From: Streptococcus canis
GTDB lineage: Bacteria > Bacillota > Bacilli > Lactobacillales > Streptococcaceae
NCBI RefSeq assembly: GCF_900636575.1
Contig: NZ_LR134293.1
Coordinates: forward strand, 124,001 to 188,000
DNA: 64,000 nt
Direction of reading: 5' to 3'
Of the stretch, positions 1 to 10,699 are shown one piece after another; position 1 is the first letter of the stretch; each line of letters begins with the position of its first letter. The notes below the pieces were generated by a model. That model was not told the DNA's origin and ran no database searches. It saw nothing but the letters and a program-made list of their open reading frames with translations. The position numbers and the translations under genes are program-made.

Positions 1-16
1 AAGTCCAACTAAAATC

Positions 17-55
17 AAAAAAAGCGGGCAAGTTCACACATTCATTGTGAGCTGC
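17..55 (-). terminator. Probable terminator of ylbF-ylbG
   Basis: Read on the minus strand, an imperfect stem (arms 46-55 and 28-38, with one bulge and a G-T pair) is followed after a short GC stretch by seven T. It lies about 80 bases after the ylbG stop codon. The gap between stem and T-run makes it weaker than the other terminators here. Confidence 0.5.
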
Positions 56-134
56 ACCACTTCTTTTTTAAGGATAGTAAAAGACTGTTTTCCCAGCACT
101 CCTTCTTACAAACGAATGAGTAGAGACTGAAGAA

Positions 135-422
135 TTAAGCCTGACTTAACCCTTCAGCTGGTGTACTATTTTCTTCGCGGTGAAGATTCCCAACAAACTG
201 ACGATCAATGTCATCAAAAGCTGATGGTTTAACCTCTTTCACAAATTTCAAACGACTGATTTCTTCAACTTTCGTTTCCAAATCATCCTTGTTAATATAA
301 ATCACTAAGTAACGAGAGCGTTTGGAATGGTAATACAAATCTCCAAATTTTAATAATTTTCTAGCATCTCGGTTATAATACAGGTAAACAACGAGTCCTA
401 TGCGTTCTTGTTTTTGAAACAT
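135..422 (-). CDS. ylbG: YlbG family protein (UPF0298/DUF2129)
   Basis: A 95-residue basic cytoplasmic protein. The N-terminal core ([20 protein letters not shown], residues 9-28) followed by a conserved LVIYINKDD segment is the pattern of the YlbG/UPF0298 family of Firmicutes, whose biochemical role is unknown. The ATG shares its A with the TAA stop of ylbF (TAATG), so the two are translationally coupled, matching the ylbF-ylbG pairing known in Bacillus. No signal peptide or membrane segment is seen. Family assignment is good; function is not known. Confidence 0.85.
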   Translation of the reverse strand: MFQKQERIGLVVYLYYNRDARKLLKFGDLYYHSKRSRYLVIYINKDDLETKVEEISRLKFVKEVKPSAFDDIDRQFVGNLHREENSTPAEGLSQA

Positions 423-868
423 TATAAGCCCTTTTCTTTGATATTTTGATATGGTCCTGATGAGTGTCTCGGTCTTTTAGATGCTAAGGGAAGTCCCGTA
501 TCCACAAAAATACTCTCAGACACTGCGCCAGCAATTTCTTCAGAAATGTTAGCCAAAATCACTTGAAAATCAACCTGTGCCAAGCGCATAGCAACTACCA
601 GAGGATGACAATCAAGAGACCGTTTTTGCGCTAGCATCTCTCGGCGTAACTGCCTCACCTCTGGCCTATAAGCCTGTAAGGTCTCGCTGGCTGCATAGCT
701 TTGTTTGATGTTCTGAAACTTTCTCATCTCAACTTGCAAACTCATATCTGCTTCAACAGCTGCTTTAGCCTCAGCATAAGCCTTGTATTGAGGCATTTCT
801 TTAAGATCTGCCACTAGCTGATCAACAGCTTCTTCAATGGCGATAAATTCTTCACTAATGACTAACAT
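422..868 (-). CDS. ylbF: YlbF/YmcA family regulator
   Basis: A protein of about 148 residues, mostly helical and charged, of the YlbF/YmcA family. In Bacillus subtilis YlbF, YmcA and YaaT form a complex affecting competence, sporulation and RNase Y-dependent mRNA maturation; whether this holds in streptococci is inference. The frame is open 27 codons further upstream, but the start at 868 ([19 protein letters not shown]) fits the family and the upstream part reads like non-coding sequence. The A of this ATG lies seven bases after a TATAAT box with extended TG, so the mRNA should be leaderless. No Shine-Dalgarno sequence is present. Confidence 0.8.
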   Translation of the reverse strand: MLVISEEFIAIEEAVDQLVADLKEMPQYKAYAEAKAAVEADMSLQVEMRKFQNIKQSYAASETLQAYRPEVRQLRREMLAQKRSLDCHPLVVAMRLAQVDFQVILANISEEIAGAVSESIFVDTGLPLASKRPRHSSGPYQNIKEKGL

Positions 869-874
869 AATTTG

Positions 875-880
875 ATTATA
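875..880 (-). promoter_or_regulatory. -10 box of ylbF (leaderless start)
   Basis: On the minus strand TGGTATAAT (an extended -10) is followed by six bases and then the ylbF ATG. Transcription would start at or next to the A of ATG. No clear -35 is seen (TTACCT lies 16 bases upstream). Confidence 0.6.
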
Positions 881-949
881 CCACACTTTAAGCAAAAGGT
901 AAGGAAGGAGAAAGAGACCTGTTTCAAAAAAATAGACAAATGTAGGCAC

Positions 950-1082
950 ACAGTGATTGATGTTTCCATCAGATTAACAACGAAAAGAACAACTCTACTA
1001 ACAGGCAACATAAAATGGTCAGCAACAGCTTTCAAGATGACTTTCAAAATCAATAACATCACTGTTGAGAAAACATCTGCTC
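950..1082. other. Unassigned spacer between clpP and ylbF
   Basis: About 130 bases between the clpP terminator and the ylbF promoter. Both strands have short open frames here (about 60-90 codons), but none has a ribosome binding site or a recognisable protein motif. I see no gene in it. Confidence 0.4.
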
Positions 1083-1132
1083 AAGAAAAGCAAAATGACC
1101 AGTCTCTCCTAGTCATTAGAGGAAACTGGTCA
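1083..1132 (-). terminator. Terminator of clpP
   Basis: An eight-base inverted repeat (TGACCAGT / ACTGGTCA, arms 1096-1103 and 1125-1132) is followed on the minus strand by a T-rich tract (TTTTGCTTTTCTT). It begins about 25 bases after the clpP stop. Confidence 0.75.
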
Positions 1133-1156
1133 CGTCAGGTTTTTTAAGTCAAGCCT

Positions 1157-1747
1157 TTATTTTAATTCGTTGTTTTCCATAATCTCGTCAATAAAACCAT
1201 AAGCTAAGGTTTCTTCGGCACTCATCCAATAGTCACGTTCAGCATCTTTGTGAACTTGTTTAATGGTTTTTCCAGCATTTTGTGCCAAGATTTTTTCTAA
1301 ACGGTGACGTGTTTTCAAGAGGTGCTCTGCCGCAATAGCCATATCCGTTTGTTGTGTGCCACCACCTGTACCACCCATTGGTTGGTGAATCATGTATTCT
1401 GCATTTGGTAACATAAAGCGCTTGCCTTTAGTTCCTGATGAAGCAATGACAGTCCCCATAGAAGCCGCCATCCCCATCACAATAGTCTGAACATCAGCCT
1501 TGATAAAGTTCATAGTGTCTACAATAGCCAAACCCGCTGAGACAGAGCCACCAGGTGTATTGACATATAAATAAATATCTTTCGTATTGTCTTGAGCATC
1601 AAGGAATAAAAGCTGCGCAATGACAGAATTTGCCATATTATCTTCAACAGGACCTGTCAACATGATGATACGGTCTTTTAACAAGCGTGAATAAATGTCG
1701 TAAGAACGTTCGCCACGACTGGTTTGTTCAATAACAACAGGAATCAT
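1157..1747 (-). CDS. clpP: ATP-dependent Clp protease proteolytic subunit
   Basis: ClpP forms the double-heptamer peptidase chamber that degrades proteins unfolded by ClpX, ClpC or ClpE. At 196 residues it has the usual length. The catalytic triad is visible: Ser96 in GMAASMG, His121 in MIHQPMGG and Asp172. I chose the ATG at 1747 ([20 protein letters not shown]) because it has GGAG just upstream and matches ClpP N-termini; the frame stays open 16 codons further up without support. It is monocistronic, with its own promoter overlapped by a CtsR operator and its own terminator, so it should be induced by heat and protein-folding stress. Confidence 0.98.
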   Translation of the reverse strand: MIPVVIEQTSRGERSYDIYSRLLKDRIIMLTGPVEDNMANSVIAQLLFLDAQDNTKDIYLYVNTPGGSVSAGLAIVDTMNFIKADVQTIVMGMAASMGTVIASSGTKGKRFMLPNAEYMIHQPMGGTGGGTQQTDMAIAAEHLLKTRHRLEKILAQNAGKTIKQVHKDAERDYWMSAEETLAYGFIDEIMENNELK

Positions 1748-1834
1748 AAAAAATCTCCAATCTACAAAGGATTGACAGTGGTAATTTGTAGGCACTAGCC
1801 ACCACTCGTCTCCTCTTTTATAATGATTGACCTT

Positions 1835-1863
1835 ATTATAATCTTTTGGTCAAAAAAGGTCAA
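1835..1863 (-). promoter_or_regulatory. clpP promoter
   Basis: On the minus strand TTGACC (1858-1863), a 17-base spacer and TATAAT (1835-1840). Transcription should begin near 1828, giving a leader of about 80 bases. The -35 lies inside the CtsR box. Confidence 0.85.
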
Positions 1864-1864
1864 A
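1848..1864 (+). promoter_or_regulatory. CtsR operator of clpP
   Basis: Two direct heptads GGTCAAA separated by AAA, an exact match to the CtsR box (GGTCAAA-N3-GGTCAAA) described for clp genes of low-GC Gram-positives. It covers the -35 of clpP. A further inverted half-site (TTGACC, 1827-1832) lies downstream of the -10. Confidence 0.9.
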
Positions 1865-1879
1865 TAATAAACTTACTTT

Positions 1880-1932
1880 TAAAAAAGAGGGAGGAACCAT
1901 CTCTGATTTCTAGGAAATCAAATTAGGGTTCC
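1880..1932 (-). terminator. Terminator of upp
   Basis: Nested inverted repeats: outer GGAACC/GGTTCC (1893-1898, 1927-1932) and inner GATTTC/GAAATC (1905-1910, 1914-1919), followed on the minus strand by CTCTTTTTT. It starts about 35 bases after the upp stop. Confidence 0.75.
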
Positions 1933-1967
1933 ACCCCAGATGCTTAATTTTAAGGACGATAAGTCTT

Positions 1968-2597
1968 TTATTTTGTACCGAAAAGACGATCCCCAGCGTC
2001 TCCCAAACCTGGGACAATGTAACCATGCTCGTTGAGACATTCATCAAGGGCAGCAGTGAAAATATCAACATCTGGATGAGCCTCTTGCAGTTTTTTAACC
2101 CCTTCTGGGGCTGCTACTAAGCAGACAAACTTGATGTTGGTTGCACCGCGTTTTTTCAACGAATCAACGGCTAAAATAGCTGACCCCCCTGTAGCCAACA
2201 TTGGATCCACAAGGAAAATTTGACGGTGATCAATATCTTCTGGCAATTTGACCAAGTATTCAACAGGTTCTAAAGTTTCTTCGTCACGATACATACCAAT
2301 GTGACCAACTTTTGCTGCTGGAACAAGGCTCAAGAAACCATCAACCATCCCAATGCCTGCACGGAGAATCGGAACGATAGCAAGTTTTTTACCAGCTAAT
2401 TGTTTTTGCACCGTTTTAGCAACTGGTGTTTGAATGTCGACATCTTCTAATGGAAGGTCACGAGACACTTCATATCCCATAAGCATCGCAATTTCATTAA
2501 CCAATTCACGGAAATCTTTCGTCGATGTGGTTTGACGACGTAAGATTGAGAGTTTGTGCTGAATGAGCGGATGCGAAATAACTTGACATTTTCCCAT
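1968..2597 (-). CDS. upp: Uracil phosphoribosyltransferase
   Basis: Converts uracil and PRPP to UMP in pyrimidine salvage in the cytosol. The 209 residues are the standard length. The PRPP-binding loop ([11 protein letters not shown], near residue 130) and the C-terminal uracil-binding [13 protein letters not shown] are intact. AAGGAAG lies nine bases before the ATG. The gene has its own extended -10 promoter and a terminator, so it looks monocistronic. I see no pyrimidine attenuator in its short leader. Confidence 0.97.
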   Translation of the reverse strand: MGKCQVISHPLIQHKLSILRRQTTSTKDFRELVNEIAMLMGYEVSRDLPLEDVDIQTPVAKTVQKQLAGKKLAIVPILRAGIGMVDGFLSLVPAAKVGHIGMYRDEETLEPVEYLVKLPEDIDHRQIFLVDPMLATGGSAILAVDSLKKRGATNIKFVCLVAAPEGVKKLQEAHPDVDIFTAALDECLNEHGYIVPGLGDAGDRLFGTK

Positions 2598-2635
2598 GTT
2601 GATATACTTCCTTCTATCTTTTTTACACTTTTACC

Positions 2636-2641
2636 ATTATA
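2636..2641 (-). promoter_or_regulatory. -10 of the upp promoter
   Basis: Extended -10 TGGTATAAT on the minus strand, about 40 bases before the ATG. No good -35 is found at 16-18 bases. Confidence 0.6.
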
Positions 2642-2744
2642 CCAAAAATCTGGTCACTTTGTGTGAGAAATCATGATTTTTAGCGATTAACTTTCCCTCC
2701 CTCCTTTCTGTCCCTGATTTCCTTGTAAAAAGATGGCAAAAAAA

Positions 2745-2783
2745 GAAACCATTTCGCAATTTATTCCATCGTGAAATCGTTTC
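2745..2783 (-). terminator. Terminator of ytgP/murJ
   Basis: An 11-base stem with one mismatch (arms 2745-2755 and 2773-2783) followed on the minus strand by seven T, directly after the gene. Confidence 0.8.
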
Positions 2784-2796
2784 TCTTGTGACCTAT

Positions 2797-4431
2797 TTAG
2801 CGCCAGCCTAATTTCTGACGAAGACGACTAGCCTTGCTACCAATTAACTTGTCAAGTTGATGAGTTAGCAAGGTAAGTGCCGCGTAAACCACCAGTCCCA
2901 AGCCACCAATAATGAGAAGGTAAAGAAGGCTAGTCAAGCGACCTGTCGGTTGAAAGGCATAGCCCAAGAGCCAATTAGCCATGAAAACCATAAACCCCAT
3001 AATAATCGTTTCGATGAGAGTTAATAACAGTCGTTTTTTCAATAAACTCCGATTAAAACGCGTTACCTGATGCAAGCGACGATACATTAAATAAATCGGC
3101 ACTAGCAGAGCAATCGTTGTTGCCAATAATGGTCCATAAGCGTGCAAGAAGTAAATTAAGGGCACTTGTAAAACAAGCTTGATAAGAACTCCGTAGGCAA
3201 AATAGTAAATAGCTTTGCGATTCTCAAAAAGAGCCTGAAGCATTGGTGAAAAGAGGGTATAGAGAGCTAACAACAAGGTTTGGAAAAGAACCGCCACAAA
3301 AAGGTGAATGGCACGATCTTCACTAGCCCCATAAAAAACAGAATAAAGTGGTCTAGCTAAAATGATAGCTCCTGTCAAGGCTGGCAGTAAAAACATGAGC
3401 AACATTTCAATGTTGTTAATGATTAGGCGAGCGGCTGCTGTCATGTCTTTTTTGACATAATTTTCGGTCAACAGGGCAATACCAACCCCACCAATAGAGG
3501 CTGCCACCGCAATTAAGACCATGGTAATTTTTGCAGGATTGGCATTAAAATAACCAAATAAAACCAATAATTGAGAACGACTGTAAGTGGTAAACAGGCT
3601 CATGGTATTAACAAAAGACCACTGGTCAATTAATTGAAAGGCTTGAATAGCACTACCTGTCACGATAAAAGGGATGGACTCTTTTAAGGTCTCAATCAGC
3701 AACCCTTTGATGTCAATGGCTATCGTATGTTTTGGTTTACTGAAAATAGCTGCTAAAAGACCTTGCTTCCAAAGGTAATACCCTAAAACGCCCATACTGG
3801 CAACCATTCCAATAAAGGCGGCAAAGGTTGACTGAGTAACTGCTGAAATATAGTCTCCAGAACCTAACTTCATGATGAAAAAGGTGGTCAAGAGCATCCA
3901 GATAACCCGAATGAGTTGCTCAGCAATCTGACTAACTGCATAAGGCTTGATATTATTGTGACCTTGGAAAATACCTCGAATCACACTCATTACCGGAAAG
4001 ACAAAAACAGCTAAGGAAAGACTGTGCATAATTGGGACAAGCTTGTCATCACCGCCAGACAAACGAGCAAATAAAGGAGAACCTAGATACATAATGACCG
4101 AAAAAATAAGACCCAAGCCAAGCATGAGTTTCAGGGTACTTCGGATTAACTGATAACTATGCTCAGTCTGACCCATAGAATTGTACTTGGCTACTTGTTT
4201 GGCGATAGCAACATTGAGTCCTGTGGTTGAAATCAATAAAAAATAAGCATAAACATTATACCCCATATTGAAAAGAGCATTGGCTTGAATCGCGTATTGC
4301 CCCATCCAAATGTACCAAGGAATAATGTACAACACTCCCAAAAGTCGGCTAATAAAATTACCAGCTGTGGACCAGGCCGCTCCCTGAACCATCAATTCTT
4401 CTTGTGTCAGTTGTTTTTTTTCTATCGACAT
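2797..4431 (-). CDS. ytgP: Lipid II flippase, YtgP/MurJ (MOP superfamily)
   Basis: A 544-residue polytopic membrane protein with about 14 hydrophobic segments and the MATE/MVF polysaccharide-exporter fold. YtgP of S. pyogenes (Spy_0390) was shown to complement Escherichia coli lacking the peptidoglycan precursor flippase MurJ; length, N-terminus and neighbourhood fit that protein. It would move lipid II from the inner to the outer leaflet for cell-wall synthesis. The start ATG at 4431 has AGGAAAG upstream. It is divergent from murE, which makes the nucleotide precursor, so two wall genes share an 87-base intergenic region. Confidence 0.9.
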   Translation of the reverse strand: MSIEKKQLTQEELMVQGAAWSTAGNFISRLLGVLYIIPWYIWMGQYAIQANALFNMGYNVYAYFLLISTTGLNVAIAKQVAKYNSMGQTEHSYQLIRSTLKLMLGLGLIFSVIMYLGSPLFARLSGGDDKLVPIMHSLSLAVFVFPVMSVIRGIFQGHNNIKPYAVSQIAEQLIRVIWMLLTTFFIMKLGSGDYISAVTQSTFAAFIGMVASMGVLGYYLWKQGLLAAIFSKPKHTIAIDIKGLLIETLKESIPFIVTGSAIQAFQLIDQWSFVNTMSLFTTYSRSQLLVLFGYFNANPAKITMVLIAVAASIGGVGIALLTENYVKKDMTAAARLIINNIEMLLMFLLPALTGAIILARPLYSVFYGASEDRAIHLFVAVLFQTLLLALYTLFSPMLQALFENRKAIYYFAYGVLIKLVLQVPLIYFLHAYGPLLATTIALLVPIYLMYRRLHQVTRFNRSLLKKRLLLTLIETIIMGFMVFMANWLLGYAFQPTGRLTSLLYLLIIGGLGLVVYAALTLLTHQLDKLIGSKASRLRQKLGWR

Positions 4432-4483
4432 ATCTATTCTTTCCTAGTTTCTATTAGCTTTATTATAAACTTTTGCTTGTGAC

Positions 4484-4512
4484 TTGTAAAACAAGAACTT
4501 TAAGGATAAAAT
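4484..4512 (+). promoter_or_regulatory. murE promoter (near-leaderless)
   Basis: TTGTAA (4484-4489), a 17-base spacer and TAAAAT (4507-4512), followed by only six bases before the murE ATG. The AAGG sequences upstream of the ATG would mostly not be in the transcript if this promoter is used. Confidence 0.55.
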
Positions 4513-4518
4513 AAGGGT

Positions 4519-5964
4519 ATGATAACCATTGAACAATTATTAGACATTTTAAAAAAGGATCATAATTTTCGTGAGGTTCTTGATGCCGACGGATACCACT
4601 ACCATTATCATGGACTCAGCTTTGAGCGCCTCAGTTACGATAGCCGTCAAGTAGATGCCAAGACCCTCTTTTTCGCCAAAGGGACAACTTTCAAAGCTGA
4701 TTACCTTAAAGAAGCAATCACTAAGGGATTACAACTCTATATTTCAGAGGTAGATTACGAGCTTGGTATTCCTGTTGTTCTGGTCAACAATATCAAAAAA
4801 GCCATGAGTTTAATTGCCATGGCTTTCTATGGCAACCCTCAAGAAAAGCTCAAACTACTAGCTTTTACAGGAACTAAGGGAAAGACAACGGCTGCTTATT
4901 TTGCCTACCACATTTTGAAAGAATCCTATACACCTGCCATGCTGTCTACTATGAATACTACTTTAGATGGCAAGACCTTCTTTAAATCACAACTCACAAC
5001 TCCTGAGAGCTTGGATCTTTTTGCCATGATGGCTGAGTGTGTGGCTAATGGCATGACTCACTTGATTATGGAAGTCTCCAGCCAGGCTTACTTGGTCAAT
5101 CGTGTGTATGGCCTTACTTTCGATGTTGGGGTTTTCCTAAACATTAGCCCTGACCATATTGGCCCAATCGAGCACCCAACTTTTGAAGATTATTTTTACC
5201 ACAAACGTCTCTTAATGGAGAATAGCAGAGCTGTAGTCATCAATAGCGGTATGGATCATTTTTCATTTTTGGCAGAGCAAGTCGCTGACCAAGAGCATGC
5301 GTTTTACGGTCCCTTGTCTGACAATCAAATCAGTTCTAGCCAAGCCTTCTCCTTTGAAGCTAAAGGACAATTAGCTGGCCATTATGATATTCAATTAATT
5401 GGCCGTTTTAACCAAGAAAATGCCATGGCGGCCGGACTAGCTTGCCGTCGTTTGGGCGCTAGCCTAGCTGATATTCAACAGGGAATTGCCAAAACCCGTG
5501 TTCCGGGCCGCATGGAAGTCCTTACCATGTCAAATCATGCCAAAGTTTTTGTCGATTATGCCCATAATGGAGACAGCTTGGAAAAATTGCTAAGTGTGGT
5601 GGAAGAACATCAGACAGGTAAATTAATGCTGATTTTAGGTGCACCAGGAAATAAAGGTGAGAGCAGACGAGCTGATTTTGGCAGGGTGATTAACCAGCAT
5701 CCAAACCTCACCGTCATCCTCACTGCCGACGACCCTAATTTTGAGAATCCCGAAGACATTTCCACAGAAATCGCTAGCCATATCACGCGCCCTGTTGACA
5801 TTATCAGTGATCGTGAACAAGCTATCAAAAGAGCCATGTCCCTCTGCCAAGGGGCGAAAGACGCTGTGATTATCGCTGGAAAAGGCGCAGATGCTTACCA
5901 AATTATTAAAGGGGAAAAGGCACCTTATGCCGGTGACCTGACAGTCGCTGAACGTTACCTCTAA
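4519..5964 (+). CDS. murE: UDP-MurNAc-L-Ala-D-Glu:L-lysine ligase
   Basis: Cytosolic Mur ligase adding the third amino acid to the peptidoglycan stem peptide using ATP. The 481 residues carry the P-loop TGTKGKTT (near residue 118) and the C-terminal motif DDPNFENP (near residue 400). DDPN instead of DNPR is the mark of L-lysine rather than diaminopimelate enzymes, as expected for streptococci. It is the first plus-strand gene here and divergent from ytgP. The start follows a -10 box by six bases (see promoter). Upstream AAGGATA could act as a weak Shine-Dalgarno if transcription begins earlier. Confidence 0.95.
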   Translation: MITIEQLLDILKKDHNFREVLDADGYHYHYHGLSFERLSYDSRQVDAKTLFFAKGTTFKADYLKEAITKGLQLYISEVDYELGIPVVLVNNIKKAMSLIAMAFYGNPQEKLKLLAFTGTKGKTTAAYFAYHILKESYTPAMLSTMNTTLDGKTFFKSQLTTPESLDLFAMMAECVANGMTHLIMEVSSQAYLVNRVYGLTFDVGVFLNISPDHIGPIEHPTFEDYFYHKRLLMENSRAVVINSGMDHFSFLAEQVADQEHAFYGPLSDNQISSSQAFSFEAKGQLAGHYDIQLIGRFNQENAMAAGLACRRLGASLADIQQGIAKTRVPGRMEVLTMSNHAKVFVDYAHNGDSLEKLLSVVEEHQTGKLMLILGAPGNKGESRRADFGRVINQHPNLTVILTADDPNFENPEDISTEIASHITRPVDIISDREQAIKRAMSLCQGAKDAVIIAGKGADAYQIIKGEKAPYAGDLTVAERYL

Positions 5965-5988
5965 TTACTAGACAAAACTGACTTAACA

Positions 5989-6021
5989 AGAATGATTATT
6001 GCTACTCTTTTTAATCATTCT
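5989..6021. repeat. AT-rich 10-bp inverted repeat after murE
   Basis: AGAATGATTA (5989-5998) and TAATCATTCT (6012-6021) are perfect inverted arms with a 13-base loop. No T-run follows directly. It may be a weak terminator or a protein site upstream of the iron operon. Confidence 0.55.
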
Positions 6022-6064
6022 AATATAGAAAACTTTTTTAGTAAAATCTAATCAAAAAAGGGAG

Positions 6065-6087
6065 AAAGGCTTTTTTAGGCCTTTTTT
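6065..6087 (+). terminator. Terminator of murE
   Basis: AAAGGC/GCCTTT stem with an eight-base loop followed by six T. It abuts the fhu -10 box and its T-run occupies the fhu -35 position. Confidence 0.65.
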
Positions 6088-6093
6088 CTATGC

Positions 6094-6099
6094 TATAAT
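6094..6099 (+). promoter_or_regulatory. -10 box of the fhu operon
   Basis: Extended -10 TGCTATAAT. Transcription should start near 6106, giving a leader of about 105 bases before the first gene. The -35 region is only a T-run, suggesting a regulated or TG-dependent promoter. Confidence 0.65.
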
Positions 6100-6108
6100 G
6101 ATGAAGAT

Positions 6109-6132
6109 TTTGAGAAAATGATTCTTCTCAAA
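6109..6132. promoter_or_regulatory. Inverted repeat at the fhu transcription start
   Basis: TTTGAGAA (6109-6116) and TTCTCAAA (6125-6132) are perfect eight-base arms around AATGATTC. The site covers about +3 to +26, where a bound repressor would block transcription. It resembles metalloregulator operators in symmetry but does not match the 7-1-7 Fur/PerR consensus well. The regulator is not identifiable from sequence. Confidence 0.5.
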
Positions 6133-6143
6133 TGTTTTAGAAT

Positions 6144-6182
6144 GGGGCCAATGAGTACCTTAATGTGCACTTTCATTGCCCC
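6144..6182 (+). promoter_or_regulatory. Hairpin in the fhu leader
   Basis: GGGGCCAATGA (6144-6154) can pair with TCATTGCCCC (6173-6182), leaving one bulged C. No T-run follows, so it is not a normal terminator. It ends 30 bases before the ATG. Confidence 0.45.
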
Positions 6183-6212
6183 TTTGACTATGTTTAGAAA
6201 GGAGGTAACCTC

Positions 6213-6995
6213 ATGACACAGATTAGTGCTGAAGCGATTGCCATTGCCTACGATAAAAAAAGCATTATTGATGGCCTATCCCTTCACATTCCCCAAAGTC
6301 AAATCACTACTATTATTGGGGCAAATGGTTGCGGCAAATCAACCTTATTAAAGGGATTGACTAGGCTTTTACCTGTCAGCAAGGGAGCTGTCTATTTAGA
6401 CGGGCAAAGCATTGCCACACTGGCCACTAAAGAAGTGGCTAAAAAAATTGCCCTCTTGCCCCAAGTTCAAGAGGCCACAGATGGCACTACTGTTTACGAA
6501 CTAATTTCCTATGGTCGTTTTCCTCACCAATCCTACCTTGGTAAACTTAGCCAAGCCGACAAAGAGACCATTCACTGGGCAATGGAAGCAACCAAGGTAA
6601 CAGCCTATGCCAATCAACCTGTTGATGCCCTATCTGGTGGTCAACGGCAACGGGTCTGGATTGCCATGGCCTTGGCGCAAGATACCGATACCATCTTTTT
6701 GGACGAACCAACAACCTATCTGGACATGAACCATCAGCTGGAAATCTTAGAATTACTGAAAACATTGAATCAAGAATCTGGCAAAACCATGGTGATGGTT
6801 CTTCATGACCTCAATCTCTCAGCACGCTATTCTGATCATCTGATTGCCATGAAAAAAGGACAAATCAAGTACTCTGGGACTGTCCGAGACATCATGACCC
6901 CAGCCATTATTCAAGATATCTTCCAAATCAAGGCGCAACTCATCGATGATCCTATCCACAACCGCCCTATATTGCTGACCTATCAGCTCCAATAA
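6213..6995 (+). CDS. fhuC: Ferrichrome-type ABC transporter, ATPase
   Basis: ATP-binding subunit (260 residues) of the iron-hydroxamate importer, acting on the cytosolic face with the two permeases encoded downstream. Walker A GANGCGKST (near 38), signature LSGGQRQRVW (near 141) and Walker B TIFLDEPTTYLD (near 162) are intact. GAS literature calls this operon fhu or ftsABCD, the latter shown to take up ferric ferrichrome; GAS annotations have also labelled the ATPase fhuA. A strong AAAGGAGG precedes the ATG. First gene of a four-gene operon with probable metal control at its leader. Confidence 0.95.
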   Translation: MTQISAEAIAIAYDKKSIIDGLSLHIPQSQITTIIGANGCGKSTLLKGLTRLLPVSKGAVYLDGQSIATLATKEVAKKIALLPQVQEATDGTTVYELISYGRFPHQSYLGKLSQADKETIHWAMEATKVTAYANQPVDALSGGQRQRVWIAMALAQDTDTIFLDEPTTYLDMNHQLEILELLKTLNQESGKTMVMVLHDLNLSARYSDHLIAMKKGQIKYSGTVRDIMTPAIIQDIFQIKAQLIDDPIHNRPILLTYQLQ

Positions 6996-8990
<1,995 letters not shown>

Positions 8991-8994
<4 letters not shown>

Positions 8995-9992
8995 AATCAT
9001 TTAAACAATTAGCCTCTTTTTACGTCGCACTGCTCATTCTTCTAGTGGGACTTATTCTCATTTCTCTATCAATGGGAGATTCCAATATGTCTCTTCTAAG
9101 TGTGGTTCAAGTTATTCTAGGAAAATCCAGCAGTGCCATGGCCTTAATCATTACCAAGATTCGACTGCCAAGAATTCTAGCGGCTTGTGTTGGAGGAGGT
9201 TCACTTGCTCTATCTGGACTTTTACTACAAAGCTTGACACGAAATCCTCTAGCTGATTCTGGCATTTTAGGGATTAATACAGGAGCAGGGGTGACACTTG
9301 CTATCTTTGTCTCTTTTTCCTCCCTCAATCAAACTACCCTTAGCCAACTTCTTCCTCTATTTGCTATGGCGGGGGCTAGCCTAACGATTTTCAGCGTCTA
9401 TCAGCTTTCATTAACTAGACAAAGACAAATCAATCCAACCCGCTTGATCATCACTGGTGTAGGGGTTACCACCATGTTATCCAGTTTAATGGTCGCCCTA
9501 GTTGGCAATGTCAATCGCTATAAAGTTGATCTAGTCATTAACTGGCTGAGTGGTCAGATTACTGGGGATGACTGGCCAACACTTTTACGCATCGCTCCTT
9601 TACTTCTCCTGCTTTGGCTACTGACCTTTTACCAAGCATATCGCCTTAACATCATGTCCTTATCTGATGATACCGCTATTGGACTTGGACTAGCCTTGAA
9701 TAAACAACGCTTTTTAACTTTGACCTTGGCAACTGCTCTTGCTGCCTTGAGCGTGCTTTTGGTTGGTAATATTAGCTTTATCGGCCTAATGGCAGGTCAT
9801 ACCAGCAAACGTCTTGTAGGAAGTGATCACAGGTTAACCATACCGGCCAGCTTATTCATCGGTATGTTGGTTCTCCTTCTTGCAGACACGATTGGACGTG
9901 TTTATCTCGTTGGCAGTAATATCCAGACAGGTATCTTAGTATCACTAATCGGGGCTCCTTATTTCCTATACTTAATGGCAGAAACAAAATAA
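8991..9992 (+). CDS. fhuG: Ferrichrome-type ABC transporter permease 2
   Basis: Second FecCD-family permease (333 residues), clearly paralogous to the preceding one: both share the LSGLLLQSLTRNPLADSGIL-type segment and the final LIGAPYFLYL end. The start is a TTG that overlaps the fhuB TGA by four bases, with an ideal AAAAGGAGG seven bases upstream, so the unusual start is well supported. Last gene of the operon; a strong bidirectional terminator follows. Confidence 0.92.
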
Positions 9993-9998
9993 AGGCAC

Positions 9999-10038
9999 TC
10001 AAAAAGCTAAGAACAGTCTTTGTTCCTAGCTCTTTTTG
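9999..10038 (+). terminator. Bidirectional terminator after fhuG
   Basis: AGCTAAGAACA (10005-10015) and TGTTCCTAGCT (10021-10031) form an 11-base stem with one mismatch. T-runs lie on both sides, so it serves fhuG and the converging gene. Confidence 0.85.
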
Positions 10039-10692
10039 CTATGGTGCTGTAAAGGTAAGCTTTTCTTTATCCAAAGTCATTAGCAGCTGGTATGTTGTAG
10101 GCTCCACTTGTTCTAGGTAGCCCAATTTAACCAGAGCTTCTACAAAAATATCAGGACGTTTTTGCATGACAAAATCTTTGCGTGCAAATTTAAGTAAAAA
10201 GGTTGTCAGGTATTTAAGGGCATATTCCTGATTCACATCCCCCAAGAGGTCATACAAGTCAGCCTGCTCAGCTGACGGCTTCTCACCTCTTTTGAGATGG
10301 TAAAAATAATTAGCTAGAGTCAGATGATCTCTCGTAATGCTTGTTTTTTCCTTGATAATCACTTGATTGGTCTGGTTTGCCAGCTGAGTCTCAAAGGTGA
10401 CTGCTAAAAAATCCTCATACTTAGCTGAACAGGTGTCCAAAAAGAGCATGGTATCTAAGGCTAGCTGCTGGTCAGAAGTCACCAAGGGAAGGCTGATCCC
10501 GTAACGCTTATTTTCACGGCGAATATAGCCAGCTTGAACATAACTTTCGATAGCCTTGTCAATGCCTGTGATACTAGGAAAGGCTTTTTTGATGTCTCGT
10601 AAAATAACGTGGTCATGTTGGTCGAGATAATTGATAAGGTCTTGGAAAAAAGGTTGTCTGGTGAGCTTATCTGAATGAAATACTGTAATCAT
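10039..10692 (-). CDS. DUF1803-like streptococcal protein, unknown function
   Basis: A 217-residue soluble protein without signal peptide or membrane segment. It has a winged-helix-like N-terminal part (residues 14-70, ILRDIKKAFPSITGIDKAIE) and a charged C-terminus. I think it belongs to the streptococcal DUF1803 group found beside ppaC, but I could not verify this. The ATG lies seven bases after an extended TATAAT box, so AGAAGG just before it would not be in the mRNA. Convergent with fhuG; a terminator separates it from ppaC upstream. Function unknown. Confidence 0.7.
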   Translation of the reverse strand: MITVFHSDKLTRQPFFQDLINYLDQHDHVILRDIKKAFPSITGIDKAIESYVQAGYIRRENKRYGISLPLVTSDQQLALDTMLFLDTCSAKYEDFLAVTFETQLANQTNQVIIKEKTSITRDHLTLANYFYHLKRGEKPSAEQADLYDLLGDVNQEYALKYLTTFLLKFARKDFVMQKRPDIFVEALVKLGYLEQVEPTTYQLLMTLDKEKLTFTAP

Positions 10693-10699
10693 ACCTTCT

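Noticed and set aside
872-1147. Plus-strand open frame of about 90 codons opposite clpP terminator
   Set aside because: No ribosome binding site, no motif, and it reads through the clpP terminator stem and ylbF promoter.
6109-6132. Classical Fur box
   Set aside because: Only the symmetry fits; the 7-1-7 pattern TGATAATnATTATCA is not met, and GAS has no typical Fur.
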